Shown here piece by piece: positions 9,861-18,616 of a stretch of DNA of 64,000 nucleotides. This DNA comes from Rubinisphaera margarita (GTDB lineage: Bacteria; Planctomycetota; Planctomycetia; Planctomycetales; Planctomycetaceae). The translations under genes were made by a program, and so were the position numbers. Below the pieces are notes generated by a model, which ran no database searches, had not been told where the DNA came from, and saw only the letters and a program-made list of their open reading frames with translations. How positions within the stretch are numbered: position 1 is the stretch's first letter; every line of letters begins with the position of its first letter. The stretch is from positions 682,001-746,000 of the forward strand of contig NZ_JAKFGB010000012.1 in assembly GCF_022267515.1 (NCBI RefSeq). Reading direction: 5' to 3'.

Positions 9861-9963
9861 CCTCGACAACGAGAGCCATTGTAAGACGCGACAACCGAAG
9901 TTCGGACGATGAGAACACCTCAGAGAAGCAGGCATCACGACACCAGATATATACGAAGTTTCC

Positions 9964-11301
9964 ATGACGCAATTGCCAGATAGAAAAATGGTCCCTTTTC
10001 TTTCGTTGCTCTTGTTCGTAATGATCACGAACCATTCTGAATTGGATGCGGAAGAGCCTGCGGAGTTCTTTCGTGTCGAGCAAATCGATGGCGAGTGGAA
10101 GCTGCTTAATCCGAGCGGCGAGCCGTTCTATATGCGGGGCGTCAATCATTATGGTGATGGTTCGGGAATGCCCTGGAACCTGATCGAGACGCATGGATCT
10201 GTGGAGAACTGGCGGAAGTCCCTGAGAGACCGAAATATCCTTTGGGGATTCAACTACCTGCCTCCATCGATTGGTCCGACGGCCATTGATCCGGCGACCG
10301 TTGCGAAGCCTCATGGACACCATAATCTCATCAAGCGAACTCCCGAATGGTCGGCTGAACAATATGCCGAATTGGATTTCCCTTTCACGATTTTCCTGGA
10401 GTACCCGCGTCAATATATGTCGGGAAGCAATCTGCCGGATGTGTTTTCGAAGGAGTTTGAACAGGGCATTGAGGAACGTTGTCGCGCGGTTTGTAAGCCT
10501 TTAAAAAACAATCGGAATCTGATCGGCTACCACTACACGCAGAACCCGCCGTGGCATCCGCAGGCGAAAAGCTTTGATTTGTGGATCGATGACATCACAA
10601 AGTCGGGTATGGCTGGTCGAACGGCTTGGATTGCATTGATGCGTCAAATCTATGGATCAACCGACCGTTGGTCCGCAGTTTACGGCATTCCAATCGACTC
10701 TTGGAGCGAGATTGAAACGTTGGAAAACCCTCTTCGTGGCTACGTCAACGAGCGAAAGCACCTGGCGGATCGAGAAGCGTTTATGCAGCGTATCTGCGAG
10801 CGCTGGTATAAAGTCCATCGCGACGCCATCCGCCGCTACGACCCCAGTCACCTGATCCTTGGTGACCGCAATACACTGCATCTTCAACCGCTGCCAGAGT
10901 ACGCGATCCGAGTCATGAAGCCTTACGTTGACGTCTTGTCGGTCAATGTCATGGGGCCACCACAGATCGCATATGAAGTTCTGGAGGATGCGACGCGTGT
11001 CTGGGACGGCCCGATCCATCTGGCGGATACGGGAGCGGGCATCTACAGCGGCGGCGTGCCGAAATCGACTTATCAGGCTCGTGACCTGGCAGAGTTTGAA
11101 AAGGTCTACGCCGGCATGATGCAGATGGGCGTCGAGCATCCACAGATCATCGGATTCGGTTGGTGCGGATTCTATGAAACGCCGCATCCCGGCGGACGCG
11201 CCGGTTTGGTCGATGTCGCCACCGGTGAGCCGCTGCGGGATCGACTACACGTGGTCCAGCGTTGGAACGAATGGATAAAGATCGAATACCAAGGAAAGTG
11301 A
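9964..11301 (+). CDS. Agarase-like TIM-barrel glycoside-hydrolase homologue, secreted
   Basis: A 445-residue protein with a hydrophobic signal (residues ~9-30). It opens with 'GEWKLLNPSGEPFYMRGVNHYG', a beginning common to agarase/GH-A-clan-like proteins of planctomycetes, and continues with TIM-barrel-like strands ('NLIGYHYTQNP', 'HLILGDRN', 'VDVLSVNVMG', 'IIGFGWCGFYE'). At the position where GH-A enzymes usually show Asn-Glu (acid/base) this protein has 'TQNPPW', and after 'IHLADTG' no glutamate nucleophile is evident. It may therefore be a diverged or non-classical enzyme. Its place between the beta-helix protein and sugar-modifying enzymes supports a role in oligosaccharide breakdown. Family assignment is tentative. 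Confidence 0.7.
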   Translation: MTQLPDRKMVPFLSLLLFVMITNHSELDAEEPAEFFRVEQIDGEWKLLNPSGEPFYMRGVNHYGDGSGMPWNLIETHGSVENWRKSLRDRNILWGFNYLPPSIGPTAIDPATVAKPHGHHNLIKRTPEWSAEQYAELDFPFTIFLEYPRQYMSGSNLPDVFSKEFEQGIEERCRAVCKPLKNNRNLIGYHYTQNPPWHPQAKSFDLWIDDITKSGMAGRTAWIALMRQIYGSTDRWSAVYGIPIDSWSEIETLENPLRGYVNERKHLADREAFMQRICERWYKVHRDAIRRYDPSHLILGDRNTLHLQPLPEYAIRVMKPYVDVLSVNVMGPPQIAYEVLEDATRVWDGPIHLADTGAGIYSGGVPKSTYQARDLAEFEKVYAGMMQMGVEHPQIIGFGWCGFYETPHPGGRAGLVDVATGEPLRDRLHVVQRWNEWIKIEYQGK

Positions 11302-11385
11302 CCGGTTGAGGCTCTCTCAAAATTCCTGCATGCAAGAACATTCCTGATCTGACTGACAACAACGTAACCATATACGGAGCATTTA

Positions 11386-12165
11386 ATGGCACGCTGGCCC
11401 GGCCTCTCGCAATTTGAATTAACTGACAATGTGGCGATAGTCACAGGCGGTTCGAAGGGGCTTGGTCAAGCGATGGCCGCCGGACTGGCGTCTGCCGGCG
11501 CGAGCGTCTTGTTGGTCAGTCGCAATGAAGCAGAAGCTCAAGCGGCAGCCAGCACGATCGCGGGGGAGTATCCCGTGAAAGCGTTGGGGATTGCTGCCGA
11601 CGTGACATCGGAAGACGAAGTCAAACGCATGGTGCAGCACGCTCAGTCCGAGTTCGGGCGGATCGACACGTTGATTAATAGCGCCGGGATCAATATTCGT
11701 GGGCCGATCGATGAGTTGTCTCTGGACGAGTTTCGACACGTCCAGCAGGTGAACGTGGATGCGATGTGGCTGTGTGCGAAACATGTTATTCCCGTCATGA
11801 AAAAGCGTCACTACGGCCGCATCATTAACATGGCCAGCACATTGGGATTGGTCGGCTTGGCAAATCGCACACCCTATGCGACCAGCAAGGGCGCTGTCGT
11901 CAACCTCACCCGGGCACTCGGTCTGGAACTCGCCCTGGACAGAATCACGGTCAACGCCATCTGCCCCGGACCATTCCTGACTTCCATGAATGTGCCGATT
12001 TCCGAAAGCGAAGAAGCCAGACAGTTCATCGTCGGTGCAACAGCAATGCAGCGATGGGGTGAACTCAATGAGATTCAAGGAGCCGCGATATTCCTCGCCA
12101 GTCCGGCATCAAGTTATGTAACCGGCAGCATGTTGACAGTTGACGGAGGCTGGACCGCACGCTGA
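11386..12165 (+). CDS. Short-chain dehydrogenase/reductase (SDR), sugar or sugar-acid oxidoreductase-like
   Basis: A 259-residue classical SDR. The cofactor motif TGGSKGLG is at 20-27, 'NSAGINIRG' near 98, and the catalytic set S151, Y164 and K168 ('PYATSK') is intact with normal spacing. The end 'ASSYVTGSMLTVDGGWTAR' is standard. The 'Q-x-E-L/DNVAIVTGG' opening and length resemble the gluconate 5-dehydrogenase / 2-deoxy-gluconate 3-dehydrogenase group (KduD/IdnO-like), so a keto-sugar-acid reaction is plausible but not shown. It lacks a signal peptide and is cytoplasmic, unlike its upstream neighbours. CGGAG lies about seven bases before the ATG. It is 84 bases after the agarase-like gene and probably in the same transcript. 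Confidence 0.88.
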   Translation: MARWPGLSQFELTDNVAIVTGGSKGLGQAMAAGLASAGASVLLVSRNEAEAQAAASTIAGEYPVKALGIAADVTSEDEVKRMVQHAQSEFGRIDTLINSAGINIRGPIDELSLDEFRHVQQVNVDAMWLCAKHVIPVMKKRHYGRIINMASTLGLVGLANRTPYATSKGAVVNLTRALGLELALDRITVNAICPGPFLTSMNVPISESEEARQFIVGATAMQRWGELNEIQGAAIFLASPASSYVTGSMLTVDGGWTAR

Positions 12166-12219
12166 GCGAATAAATCGCAAGCTCACTGTCACAAATTGAA
12201 CCACACTCGGACCTCCTCC

Positions 12220-13305
12220 ATGAACGATCAATTGTTTATCAATCGTCGTGCAGCACTCCGCCAACTCGGAGCCATCGCCGCGTGCGCAACAGTCACGTCG
12301 GCGTACGCAGGAGCTTCGGCCGAGTCGGCCATGCGGACCGGCATGGGGCTGGTCATTTACGACTGCACTCTCCGTCGCAGTTGGATGCGTCAGCAAGAGC
12401 CGGACTTCGATCTGTTCAACCCGCTGAACTTTCTGAAGCATTGTCACTCGCTCGGTGCGGGAGGCATGCAGGCGGACCTTGGAGTGCTGAAGCCTGGCGA
12501 TGTCGATGAACTCAGGAAGTTCGCTGGACAGCATGGGCTATTCATCGATGCCATTGTAAAGCCACCGAAGGATGAGGCTGACCTTGGACGATTCGAGGCG
12601 GAAATAAGGACGGCTCGAGAAGTTGGGGTTCAGGCGGCAAGAACGACCATTATTCCAGGCAGGCGATACGAACGATTCAAGACACTTGAGGAGTTTCGTG
12701 AGTTTGAAAAACGTGGCCGAGAGATGCTCGAACGGGCTGCGCCGGTCGTCGAGAAGCATCGGGTCCCGTTCGCGGTCGAGAACCACAAAGATCAGCGGAT
12801 CGACGAGCGGATTGCTTTGTTCAAGCATCTGGATAGTGAATTCATCGGAGCCTGTGTTGATACCGGGAACAGCTTTGCACTGCTCGAAGGAGCCTATGAA
12901 CCGATCGAAGCTCTCGCCCCATACACCTTCACCGTGCATCTGAAAGATCAGGCACTCAGGTCCTACTCAGATGGGTTTCTGCTGGGCGACATCCCTCTCG
13001 GTCAGGGCAGCTTCGACCTGAAGAGAATGGTGGCAACAATCAGGGAGATGAAGCCCGGTGTTCGCTTCGCATTGGAATTGATTACACGTGACCCGCTCAA
13101 AGTTCCCTGCCTGACGGATGGCTACTATTCGACGATGCCCGCTTCGCAAGCCATCGATCTGGCCCGCACGATGCGGTTTGTGCGAGACCATTCATCCGGG
13201 CATCTTCAACAGGTCAGCACGTTGCCATTGAATAAGCAGGTGGACCTTGAAGATGCCAACGTGAAGGCCAGCATTCGGTATGCGGGCGAGGAGTTACAGC
13301 TGTGA
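12220..13305 (+). CDS. Xylose-isomerase-like TIM-barrel protein (sugar isomerase/epimerase family)
   Basis: About 361 residues. The open frame begins at a TTG (12196), but the first ATG (12220) gives a cleaner N-terminus with a Tat-like 'NRRAALRQLGAIAAC' signal. The body matches AP endonuclease family 2/xylose-isomerase-like barrels. The four usual metal ligands are visible: E in 'FAVENHKDQ', D in 'ACVDTGNS', H in 'FTVHLKDQ' and E in 'FALELITRD'. Such proteins isomerise or epimerise keto-sugars, often beside Gfo/Idh/MocA oxidoreductases, and the next gene is one, overlapping by four bases. Export by Tat would be unusual for a sugar isomerase in general but common among planctomycete members. 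The specific sugar is unknown. Confidence 0.85.
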   Translation: MNDQLFINRRAALRQLGAIAACATVTSAYAGASAESAMRTGMGLVIYDCTLRRSWMRQQEPDFDLFNPLNFLKHCHSLGAGGMQADLGVLKPGDVDELRKFAGQHGLFIDAIVKPPKDEADLGRFEAEIRTAREVGVQAARTTIIPGRRYERFKTLEEFREFEKRGREMLERAAPVVEKHRVPFAVENHKDQRIDERIALFKHLDSEFIGACVDTGNSFALLEGAYEPIEALAPYTFTVHLKDQALRSYSDGFLLGDIPLGQGSFDLKRMVATIREMKPGVRFALELITRDPLKVPCLTDGYYSTMPASQAIDLARTMRFVRDHSSGHLQQVSTLPLNKQVDLEDANVKASIRYAGEELQL

Positions 13306-14720
13306 ATCAATCGGCAATCTCTCGACGTACATTTCTCGGCACAACAGCCTCGCTGACAGCATCGGGTTGGTCATCGTTAATTCGAGGCGACAGCCCGGTG
13401 GATCGCATCCGCATTGGAGTGATTGGGACAGGAGTTCGAGGGAAATACTTAATCGGCAATCTTCCCCAGTCGGTACGTGTCACTGCCATCTGCGACTGCG
13501 CGAACTCAAGAATTGCTGACACACTCCAACCGAAGAACGACTTCGCCGAAGTCCTCAGCGGCTTTCGCGACAATGACGCGACACATTGCAGGACGTATCG
13601 GGATTACAGACGCATGCTCGATCAGGAGCACCTCGATGCCGTCATTATTGCGACCCCCGATCACCACCACGTGCAGGCTGCCATGCTCGCACTGCAGGCA
13701 GGACTGGACGTCTATCTGGAAAAGCCGCTTTCGTTGACGATTCGCGAAGGCCGTTTGTTGACCGACATGGTGAAGAAGACCGGGCGCGTTCTACAGGTTG
13801 GTAGCCAACAGCGAACGATGGAAATGAATCGCTTCGCCTGCGAATTTATTCGTGACGGCGGACTCGGAACAATCAAACGTGTTGACAGTCCTAATTATCC
13901 AGGCCCGATCGCGGTATCTGCCTTCCCCTCCGAACCAGTCTCCGATGGTCTCGATTGGCGACTGTTTCTAGGCCCTTGTCCCGCGCGTTCCCACAATCGC
14001 AAGTTGTGGGTCAAGGATGAATTCAAGGTCGGTGACTTGTTATGGCGTGGCTGGGATCTGTTCCGAGATTACTCGGGCCATCTGATGACCAACTGGGGCG
14101 CCCATAATATTGATATGATCCAGTACGCGTTAGGGATGGATGAGAGCGGACCGACCGAGGTCGCACCGCTTAACTCGGACACGATTGGTGAACAGGTACT
14201 CTCCATTGATGAAACTGCTTTGGAACGGGACTGGAAAGACAAGTGGCGTAATAAGACACCGCGACCGCAAGGCAGATTCAGCGATGCTGGTCGTTTTCGT
14301 CCCGTTACCATGAAGTATTCCGGCGGTACTGTGTTGAACTTCGTGCCAGGCGTTTCAACGGCCACTTTCTACGGTGAACGCGGGACAATGAAGATCAGTC
14401 GTAACAAGTTCGTCACCGACCCCGCCGACTTAACTACTGATGGTCCCGATGCGGCAATAGCGGAAAGATGGAACGGTAGCGGTTTCGTAGCTCGTCCACA
14501 TCTTCAAAACTGGACCGACTGCATTAAATCTCGCAAGACGCCTAATGCACCAGTGGAAGTCGGCCACCGCAGTGCCACCGTGTGTCATCTTGCGAACATC
14601 GTCCGAGAACTCAATCGTCCGCTACAGTGGAATCCAGCAGATGAACATTTCGCGGGCGATGACGAAGCGAACAAACTGCTCGATCGCCCACGTTGCAAGG
14701 GATACGAGTTGCCCACTTGA
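13302..14720 (+). CDS. Gfo/Idh/MocA family oxidoreductase with Tat signal
   Basis: A 472-residue protein. GTG 13302 overlaps the stop of the isomerase gene (GTGA), so the two are translationally coupled. It has a Tat signal ('SRRTFLGTTAS', residues 8-18), then a Rossmann fold with 'GVIGTGVRG', the typical 'YLEKPLSLTIREGR' loop, and 'WGAHNIDMIQYALG', in which the histidine and aspartate match the catalytic region of the family. These enzymes oxidise or reduce sugar hydroxyls with NAD(P); exported members carry their own tightly bound cofactor. It is the last intact gene of the + strand block before the decayed sulfatase and the integrase. Confidence 0.9.
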   Translation: MNQSAISRRTFLGTTASLTASGWSSLIRGDSPVDRIRIGVIGTGVRGKYLIGNLPQSVRVTAICDCANSRIADTLQPKNDFAEVLSGFRDNDATHCRTYRDYRRMLDQEHLDAVIIATPDHHHVQAAMLALQAGLDVYLEKPLSLTIREGRLLTDMVKKTGRVLQVGSQQRTMEMNRFACEFIRDGGLGTIKRVDSPNYPGPIAVSAFPSEPVSDGLDWRLFLGPCPARSHNRKLWVKDEFKVGDLLWRGWDLFRDYSGHLMTNWGAHNIDMIQYALGMDESGPTEVAPLNSDTIGEQVLSIDETALERDWKDKWRNKTPRPQGRFSDAGRFRPVTMKYSGGTVLNFVPGVSTATFYGERGTMKISRNKFVTDPADLTTDGPDAAIAERWNGSGFVARPHLQNWTDCIKSRKTPNAPVEVGHRSATVCHLANIVRELNRPLQWNPADEHFAGDDEANKLLDRPRCKGYELPT

Positions 14721-14780
14721 GACTCTTGCAAGACGTGTGCCGGACGCTCTCTTGCAAACCTATGAAACCATGTAGTCACC

Positions 14781-15048
14781 ATGACGCACACAGGCACGGG
14801 CAATCGCCCTGGTCTGACGGTGACGCTGCTGTGGCTGATGACGAACCGGATGTGTTTATTTATGGCGGTGGATGATTTCAGCTCGTGGATTTCATGAGCG
14901 GGCATCCGAATGCGAAGATGCCGCGCATGGATGCGTTGGCGACTCGGGGCATCGTGTCTTTGAATACACATTTTCAGACTCCGATCTGCGACCCTTCTCG
15001 TGCTGGTGTGATGACCTGTGTCCGTCTACGACTGGTATCTACCGCTGA
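14781..15048 (+). pseudogene. Decayed sulfatase (N-terminal fragment, at least two frameshifts)
   Basis: Three reading frames in succession spell the start of a sulfatase. Frame of 14781: 'CLFMAVDDFSSW' (the N-terminal metal-binding 'AVDDL' strand), ending at TGA 14895. Frame of 14885: 'SGHPNAKMPRMDALATRGI' and 'TPICDPSRAGVMT', which keeps the C-x-P-S-R formylglycine signature. Frame of 15022: 'PSTTGIYR' followed by TGA at 15046. In live sulfatases these parts are contiguous. The rest of the catalytic domain (about 350 residues) is absent, since the integrase gene starts its 3' end at 15159. I infer a frameshifted and truncated relic. About 110 bases after it (to 15158) hold nothing I recognise. 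Confidence 0.8.
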
Positions 15049-15158
15049 TTGTGCAATCGCCAGGAGTGCCATGAGTCGCCGGCGCGGATTCGTTTCATCG
15101 AAGGTCTGCTCGTACCTTTTCTAGTGGGATTTTTGCGGCGACAAGCGAAGAATGTCGT

Positions 15159-16685
15159 TCATACAAGTCCGTACTGTTCTTCCAGCCATGAGACGGCCGT
15201 ATCGAGCAGATTGGTCGGGACTTTCGTGTAATGCTTGTCAGAAAGTTTCTCGGGAGCGTGTCCAAGGAACAAGTCCTCCAAGCTTTGAAACCGTTCGCTG
15301 TCCCGAAGCAGGCTTGCTGAGGTTTTCTTAAACGACTTGAGGGGCTTGGTAATCTCCAGGCGATTCCGGAGTCGGTCGAACGCATTCTTGATGTTGTCGG
15401 TCTTCTTGAGTTTACCGTTCTCTTCCAGCGTCTCGGTCAACAGCGGTGCGCCATTCACGTTGACGAGTACCCGCCCTTCTTCGTTCTTCGATCGTTCCTG
15501 TTGCAGCAGCCGAAACGTTGCGTTCCACAGGAGATAACTCACTTTCGGGACATTGTCGAATTGTGAAGTCTTCGATCGCTTTCGAATAATCCGCCCTTCA
15601 ATCCAGTCCACTTCAGTCGTCTGCAGATCCGAGATATCTTTCTGTGTCATCCCACAATTGAGCATCAGAAGGATGTAGAGTTTCGTCCGATCGGTAGCAG
15701 TGTTGAGCAGAGTTGAGATCTCTTCAAGAGTGAATACGACGACCGCTGGAGGATTGACGTTGATCCGCAATGGGCCAGCTTTACCGTCAAGCACACGCGG
15801 TAGAGTCGAGATTATCTCGGTTTGCCAGAGCCAGCGCATGAACGCCTTCAAGGTTTTCAAATAATGATTCGCTGTTGTCCGCGTCCAGCCTTTCTGGGAA
15901 ACGTTGTCGAGCAGATGGCTCTGGTACTTCAGCAGCAAACTTCCGTCAATTTCTGACACGGAAGTATCTTTTCCGGCCCAGTCCTGGAAGTAAGTAAGAT
16001 GCAGACGCACTGAGTAAGCACGGCCAACGCTCAGTTGCCCTGAATCCGCCTGCTGTTGTTTTTGGCGGGAGTAGGCATTACTTTGACACTCAAGCGAGTC
16101 GTCGCCCAGGGCAGTTCGCCTGTGCTGTTGTTTGAGTCGATCGCTCCAAACTTCCTTGCTCACTTGTAAGGGATCGGTGTACCAGCTGTTAACGACGTCG
16201 ATTGGTTCTTGAGATGGAAACGGCGATGAGAACTTGAATTTTAAGTTCCCGGCAGCCAAGTCGTCCTTCGCCCGTTGTAACTGATCGTCTGCAATCTCAA
16301 TTGTCGGCAACGTGAACTGATCAGCGAACCAGTCGTCGTTTTTGAGCGGCTTTAAGACCGGAGCCGCGATGCGAGTCTTAAGCGAATCAAGTTTCTCGTA
16401 CGCACGAGCGGCCATCTGCTGATCGCCGTGACGATTGGACCAGGCCAAAACCTGCTCCCACTCATCGATCGCCCGTTCAAAATCTTGCAGGTGCTTTCGT
16501 GGTTGCTCTCGGTCAACGCGAAACTTGATCTCTTCCCATTCTTTGATTGCCGCCTTGTAAGCCTCCTGATCGTACTTACCGCGGCCGCTGTTGAAATAGT
16601 AGATCCTTCCTTTGTATTTCTTCCTCCAACGGCCATCTCGACCGTTTGAGCCGGCTTGCCAAGTGAGTTGGAATTTTCGCGGCAT
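15159..16685 (-). CDS. Tyrosine recombinase / phage-type integrase with unusual catalytic residues
   Basis: About 508 residues. I start at the ATG at 16685 (GGGGGG seven bases upstream) rather than the TTG at 16700. An N-terminal DNA-binding region ('GRWRKKYKGRIYYF') and a SAM-like core-binding region ('YLKTLKAFMRWLW') precede a C-terminal catalytic domain with 'ILLMLNCGMTQKDISDL', the beta-hairpin lysine ('KRSKTSQ'), 'LKSFKKTSASLL', 'LFLGHAP' and the tyrosine in 'KHYTK'. Compared with the canonical R-K-HxxR-H-Y set, the first Arg aligns to Thr, and HxxR aligns to KxxK, while K, H and Y remain. The gene starts ~120 bases from a tRNA-Pro 3' fragment, as expected for an island integrase. It may be active through a diverged site or be impaired. 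Confidence 0.88.
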   Translation of the reverse strand: MPRKFQLTWQAGSNGRDGRWRKKYKGRIYYFNSGRGKYDQEAYKAAIKEWEEIKFRVDREQPRKHLQDFERAIDEWEQVLAWSNRHGDQQMAARAYEKLDSLKTRIAAPVLKPLKNDDWFADQFTLPTIEIADDQLQRAKDDLAAGNLKFKFSSPFPSQEPIDVVNSWYTDPLQVSKEVWSDRLKQQHRRTALGDDSLECQSNAYSRQKQQQADSGQLSVGRAYSVRLHLTYFQDWAGKDTSVSEIDGSLLLKYQSHLLDNVSQKGWTRTTANHYLKTLKAFMRWLWQTEIISTLPRVLDGKAGPLRINVNPPAVVVFTLEEISTLLNTATDRTKLYILLMLNCGMTQKDISDLQTTEVDWIEGRIIRKRSKTSQFDNVPKVSYLLWNATFRLLQQERSKNEEGRVLVNVNGAPLLTETLEENGKLKKTDNIKNAFDRLRNRLEITKPLKSFKKTSASLLRDSERFQSLEDLFLGHAPEKLSDKHYTKVPTNLLDTAVSWLEEQYGLV

Positions 16686-16810
16686 GCCATTTCCCCCCAA
16701 TTCGGAGATACCTTCGGTGATACCTTTTTGTCGACATTTGGTACGAAAATGGTATCTCGGCGCCTACGTAAGTCAATTAAAAATAGTAACTTAGGAATTC
16801 GGGGCGGGTT

Positions 16811-16854
<44 letters not shown>

Positions 16855-16865
16855 CTCTTTTAGAC

Positions 16866-16897
16866 AAAGCCCACCGCCGTTTTCGGCGGTGGGCTTT
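16866..16897 (+). terminator. Perfect rho-independent terminator downstream of the tRNA-Pro fragment
   Basis: A 14-bp perfect stem (AAAGCCCACCGCCG, 16866-16879, with CGGCGGTGGGCTTT, 16884-16897) closes a TTTT loop and is followed by more T. The A-run on the 5' side makes it potentially bidirectional. It sits 14 bases after the tRNA discriminator base and is most likely the tRNA gene's original terminator, left on the chromosomal side of the insertion. Confidence 0.9.
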
Positions 16898-17101
16898 TTG
16901 CTTGGAATGACAGCGTTTGTTGCCTGTCAAACAGAGTTCAACCGGCGTCCAGTTACCAGAGGGTGACGGACCAACGTTGCTGCAAGTCACACTGTCTGCA
17001 CTCAGCTTCGCTCGGTTCAAATCGTCTGTCACGGCTGAAATCTGAGCTTCGGTCTACTAAGCTGACCGAAGCACCGGTATGCAACACCGAGGGAACAGGC
17101 A

Positions 17102-17296
17102 ATGAAGCTCCACAAGTACAACATTACGGCTTTTGCAATCATTGGACTGCTGTCGTCTTATCTGATCTCTAAATCGGGTCTGCAGATCTATTTCAGCGTC
17201 CCACTTGCGTTGGTACTTGCATTTGCACTGGTGGCGATAGCGAACAAGCTGGCCGCTGGTGCCAAAGACGATACGGGAGCAAGTGATTCCGACTGA
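17102..17296 (+). CDS. Small two-segment membrane protein, unknown function
   Basis: A 64-residue protein with GAGGG about eight bases before the ATG. Two hydrophobic stretches (residues ~8-24 and ~29-50) are separated by 'SGLQIYFS', and the tail is charged and acidic ('AGAKDDTGASDSD'). This suggests a small inner-membrane hairpin with the tail in the cytoplasm. I do not recognise a family. It is the first gene on the chromosomal side of the tRNA scar. The good ribosome-binding site and codon use make it more likely real than chance. Confidence 0.6.
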   Translation: MKLHKYNITAFAIIGLLSSYLISKSGLQIYFSVPLALVLAFALVAIANKLAAGAKDDTGASDSD

Positions 17297-17347
17297 GCAG
17301 TATGATTTGCGACGATGCCACCGTCTACGGCGTTCCGAACCGCCAGT

Positions 17348-17974
17348 TCACCGGACTGGCCGACTCTCCGTATGGCGATCATGCGCCGTTACAAGTTTGT
17401 CCAGCTTCTGATAAAGAGGCGCGATTGCGCGTATGATTGGATAAGCTTTCCAGAGGTTCTGTTTTCGAGTTCGGACGACAATCATGCGTGTCGTAAACTC
17501 AGTGCCATCTTGGTCGGACACGGTGACATCAACATAGCTGTGTTGTTTATGGGCACCGAACGCCTTGTTCCAGTACGGCCTGATTAAATCAGAATCGATC
17601 TTGACAGCTGAAGAAACCTGCTGGATGGTCACACGTGTATGTTGTAGTAGCTCGTGAGCAGTCACCACGCTGCCATCATAGCGAAACGTGGTGTCTCTAA
17701 CGAATGAGACGTAATGGTTGACGATATCATTCGATGTATCTCCGCCACCACCGCCTTCGGGGCGTGATTCCGAAAACATTTCAAAGTCACGCTGAACCAG
17801 CGCACGAATCATGTCGCAAGCGGCGCCTTCCGGCGAATCGGCTCCGGTGGGCAACCCATCGCTACGATTGAGAGATCGTCCATCGTCGGCGATGACGTCG
17901 CAACGGACAGTTCCCGCAGTCAACAGCAGGACGAAGGAGAATGCTAGTTGGAGTTTTATGGACATAGGATCCAT
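17348..17974 (-). CDS. Secreted hypothetical protein, possibly NTF2/SnoaL-like
   Basis: A 208-residue protein with a signal peptide ('IKLQLAFSFVLLLTAGTVRC', residues ~5-24). Either the first ATG or the one three codons in could be the start. The mature part has a helix with 'DMIRALVQRDFEMF', then strands such as 'HSYVDVTVSDQDG' and 'TTRMIVVRTRKQNLWKAYPI', a layout reminiscent of small NTF2-like/DUF4864-type proteins, but there is no decisive motif. A GGGGG run lies near residue 80. It converges with the small membrane gene at 17102. Function is unknown. Confidence 0.65.
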   Translation of the reverse strand: MDPMSIKLQLAFSFVLLLTAGTVRCDVIADDGRSLNRSDGLPTGADSPEGAACDMIRALVQRDFEMFSESRPEGGGGGDTSNDIVNHYVSFVRDTTFRYDGSVVTAHELLQHTRVTIQQVSSAVKIDSDLIRPYWNKAFGAHKQHSYVDVTVSDQDGTEFTTRMIVVRTRKQNLWKAYPIIRAIAPLYQKLDKLVTAHDRHTESRPVR

Positions 17975-18616
17975 CTTGTCTTTTCTAAATAACGACCGCC
18001 GGAGCCGGACGGAGACGCAAGATTGTCCATTTCAATTCCGTCAGCCTTCGCCGCTCCGGTGCATGGGACAGTTACCCGACGGTTTCTGCCTCATTGTCCG
18101 CTGACTGTACGTGATCGACAATCGACGTTCCATCTGGCGAGCCACTCCATGATAGCCCCGTCGATCTTCACGGCCAGAATGTCGCGCCCCACGGCCCTTA
18201 AGCAAGTTCGCCGATCGAGCCTGAATGCTTGCGACAATAGGCATTGTTTCGAGAAACACAGCCATGCAAAACGCGTCGACGCGATCCTCACGTCATTTCT
18301 CAACGACAAGCCATGGTCTGGGTTCATCGCAGGGAGTATTTACCTATTACCTGTAGGCAGAAAACCTATTTCTTAACCTGCAGAAGCAAAATGCTGTAAG
18401 TTCCATCGTATCAATCTGTTGGCACGGGGGCACTCGTTTTCCGGCGTGATAGGCCGTCCCTGCCTGGCGCTACTCAGGTTGACGGTTCAATCCGTCGGCC
18501 GGACTGCGGATACCGCGCAACCTCGGTTCAGGACGTGCGTGTAGAACAATGGAGACAGTCTGCGTTAGCTGTAGTCAGTGTCTCGTGGCGGGACCTGGCA
18601 TCTAGTGCTGGCGGTC
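17975..18616. other. Gene-poor 640-base stretch
   Basis: No frame here has a signal, motif or ribosome-binding site that convinces me. The best minus frame (18091-18327, 78 residues) has a passage 'CLRAVGRDILAVKIDGAIMEWL' that could be a gene relic but shows no recognisable domain. A small GACGG/CCGTC hairpin lies near 18481-18496. Confidence 0.4.
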
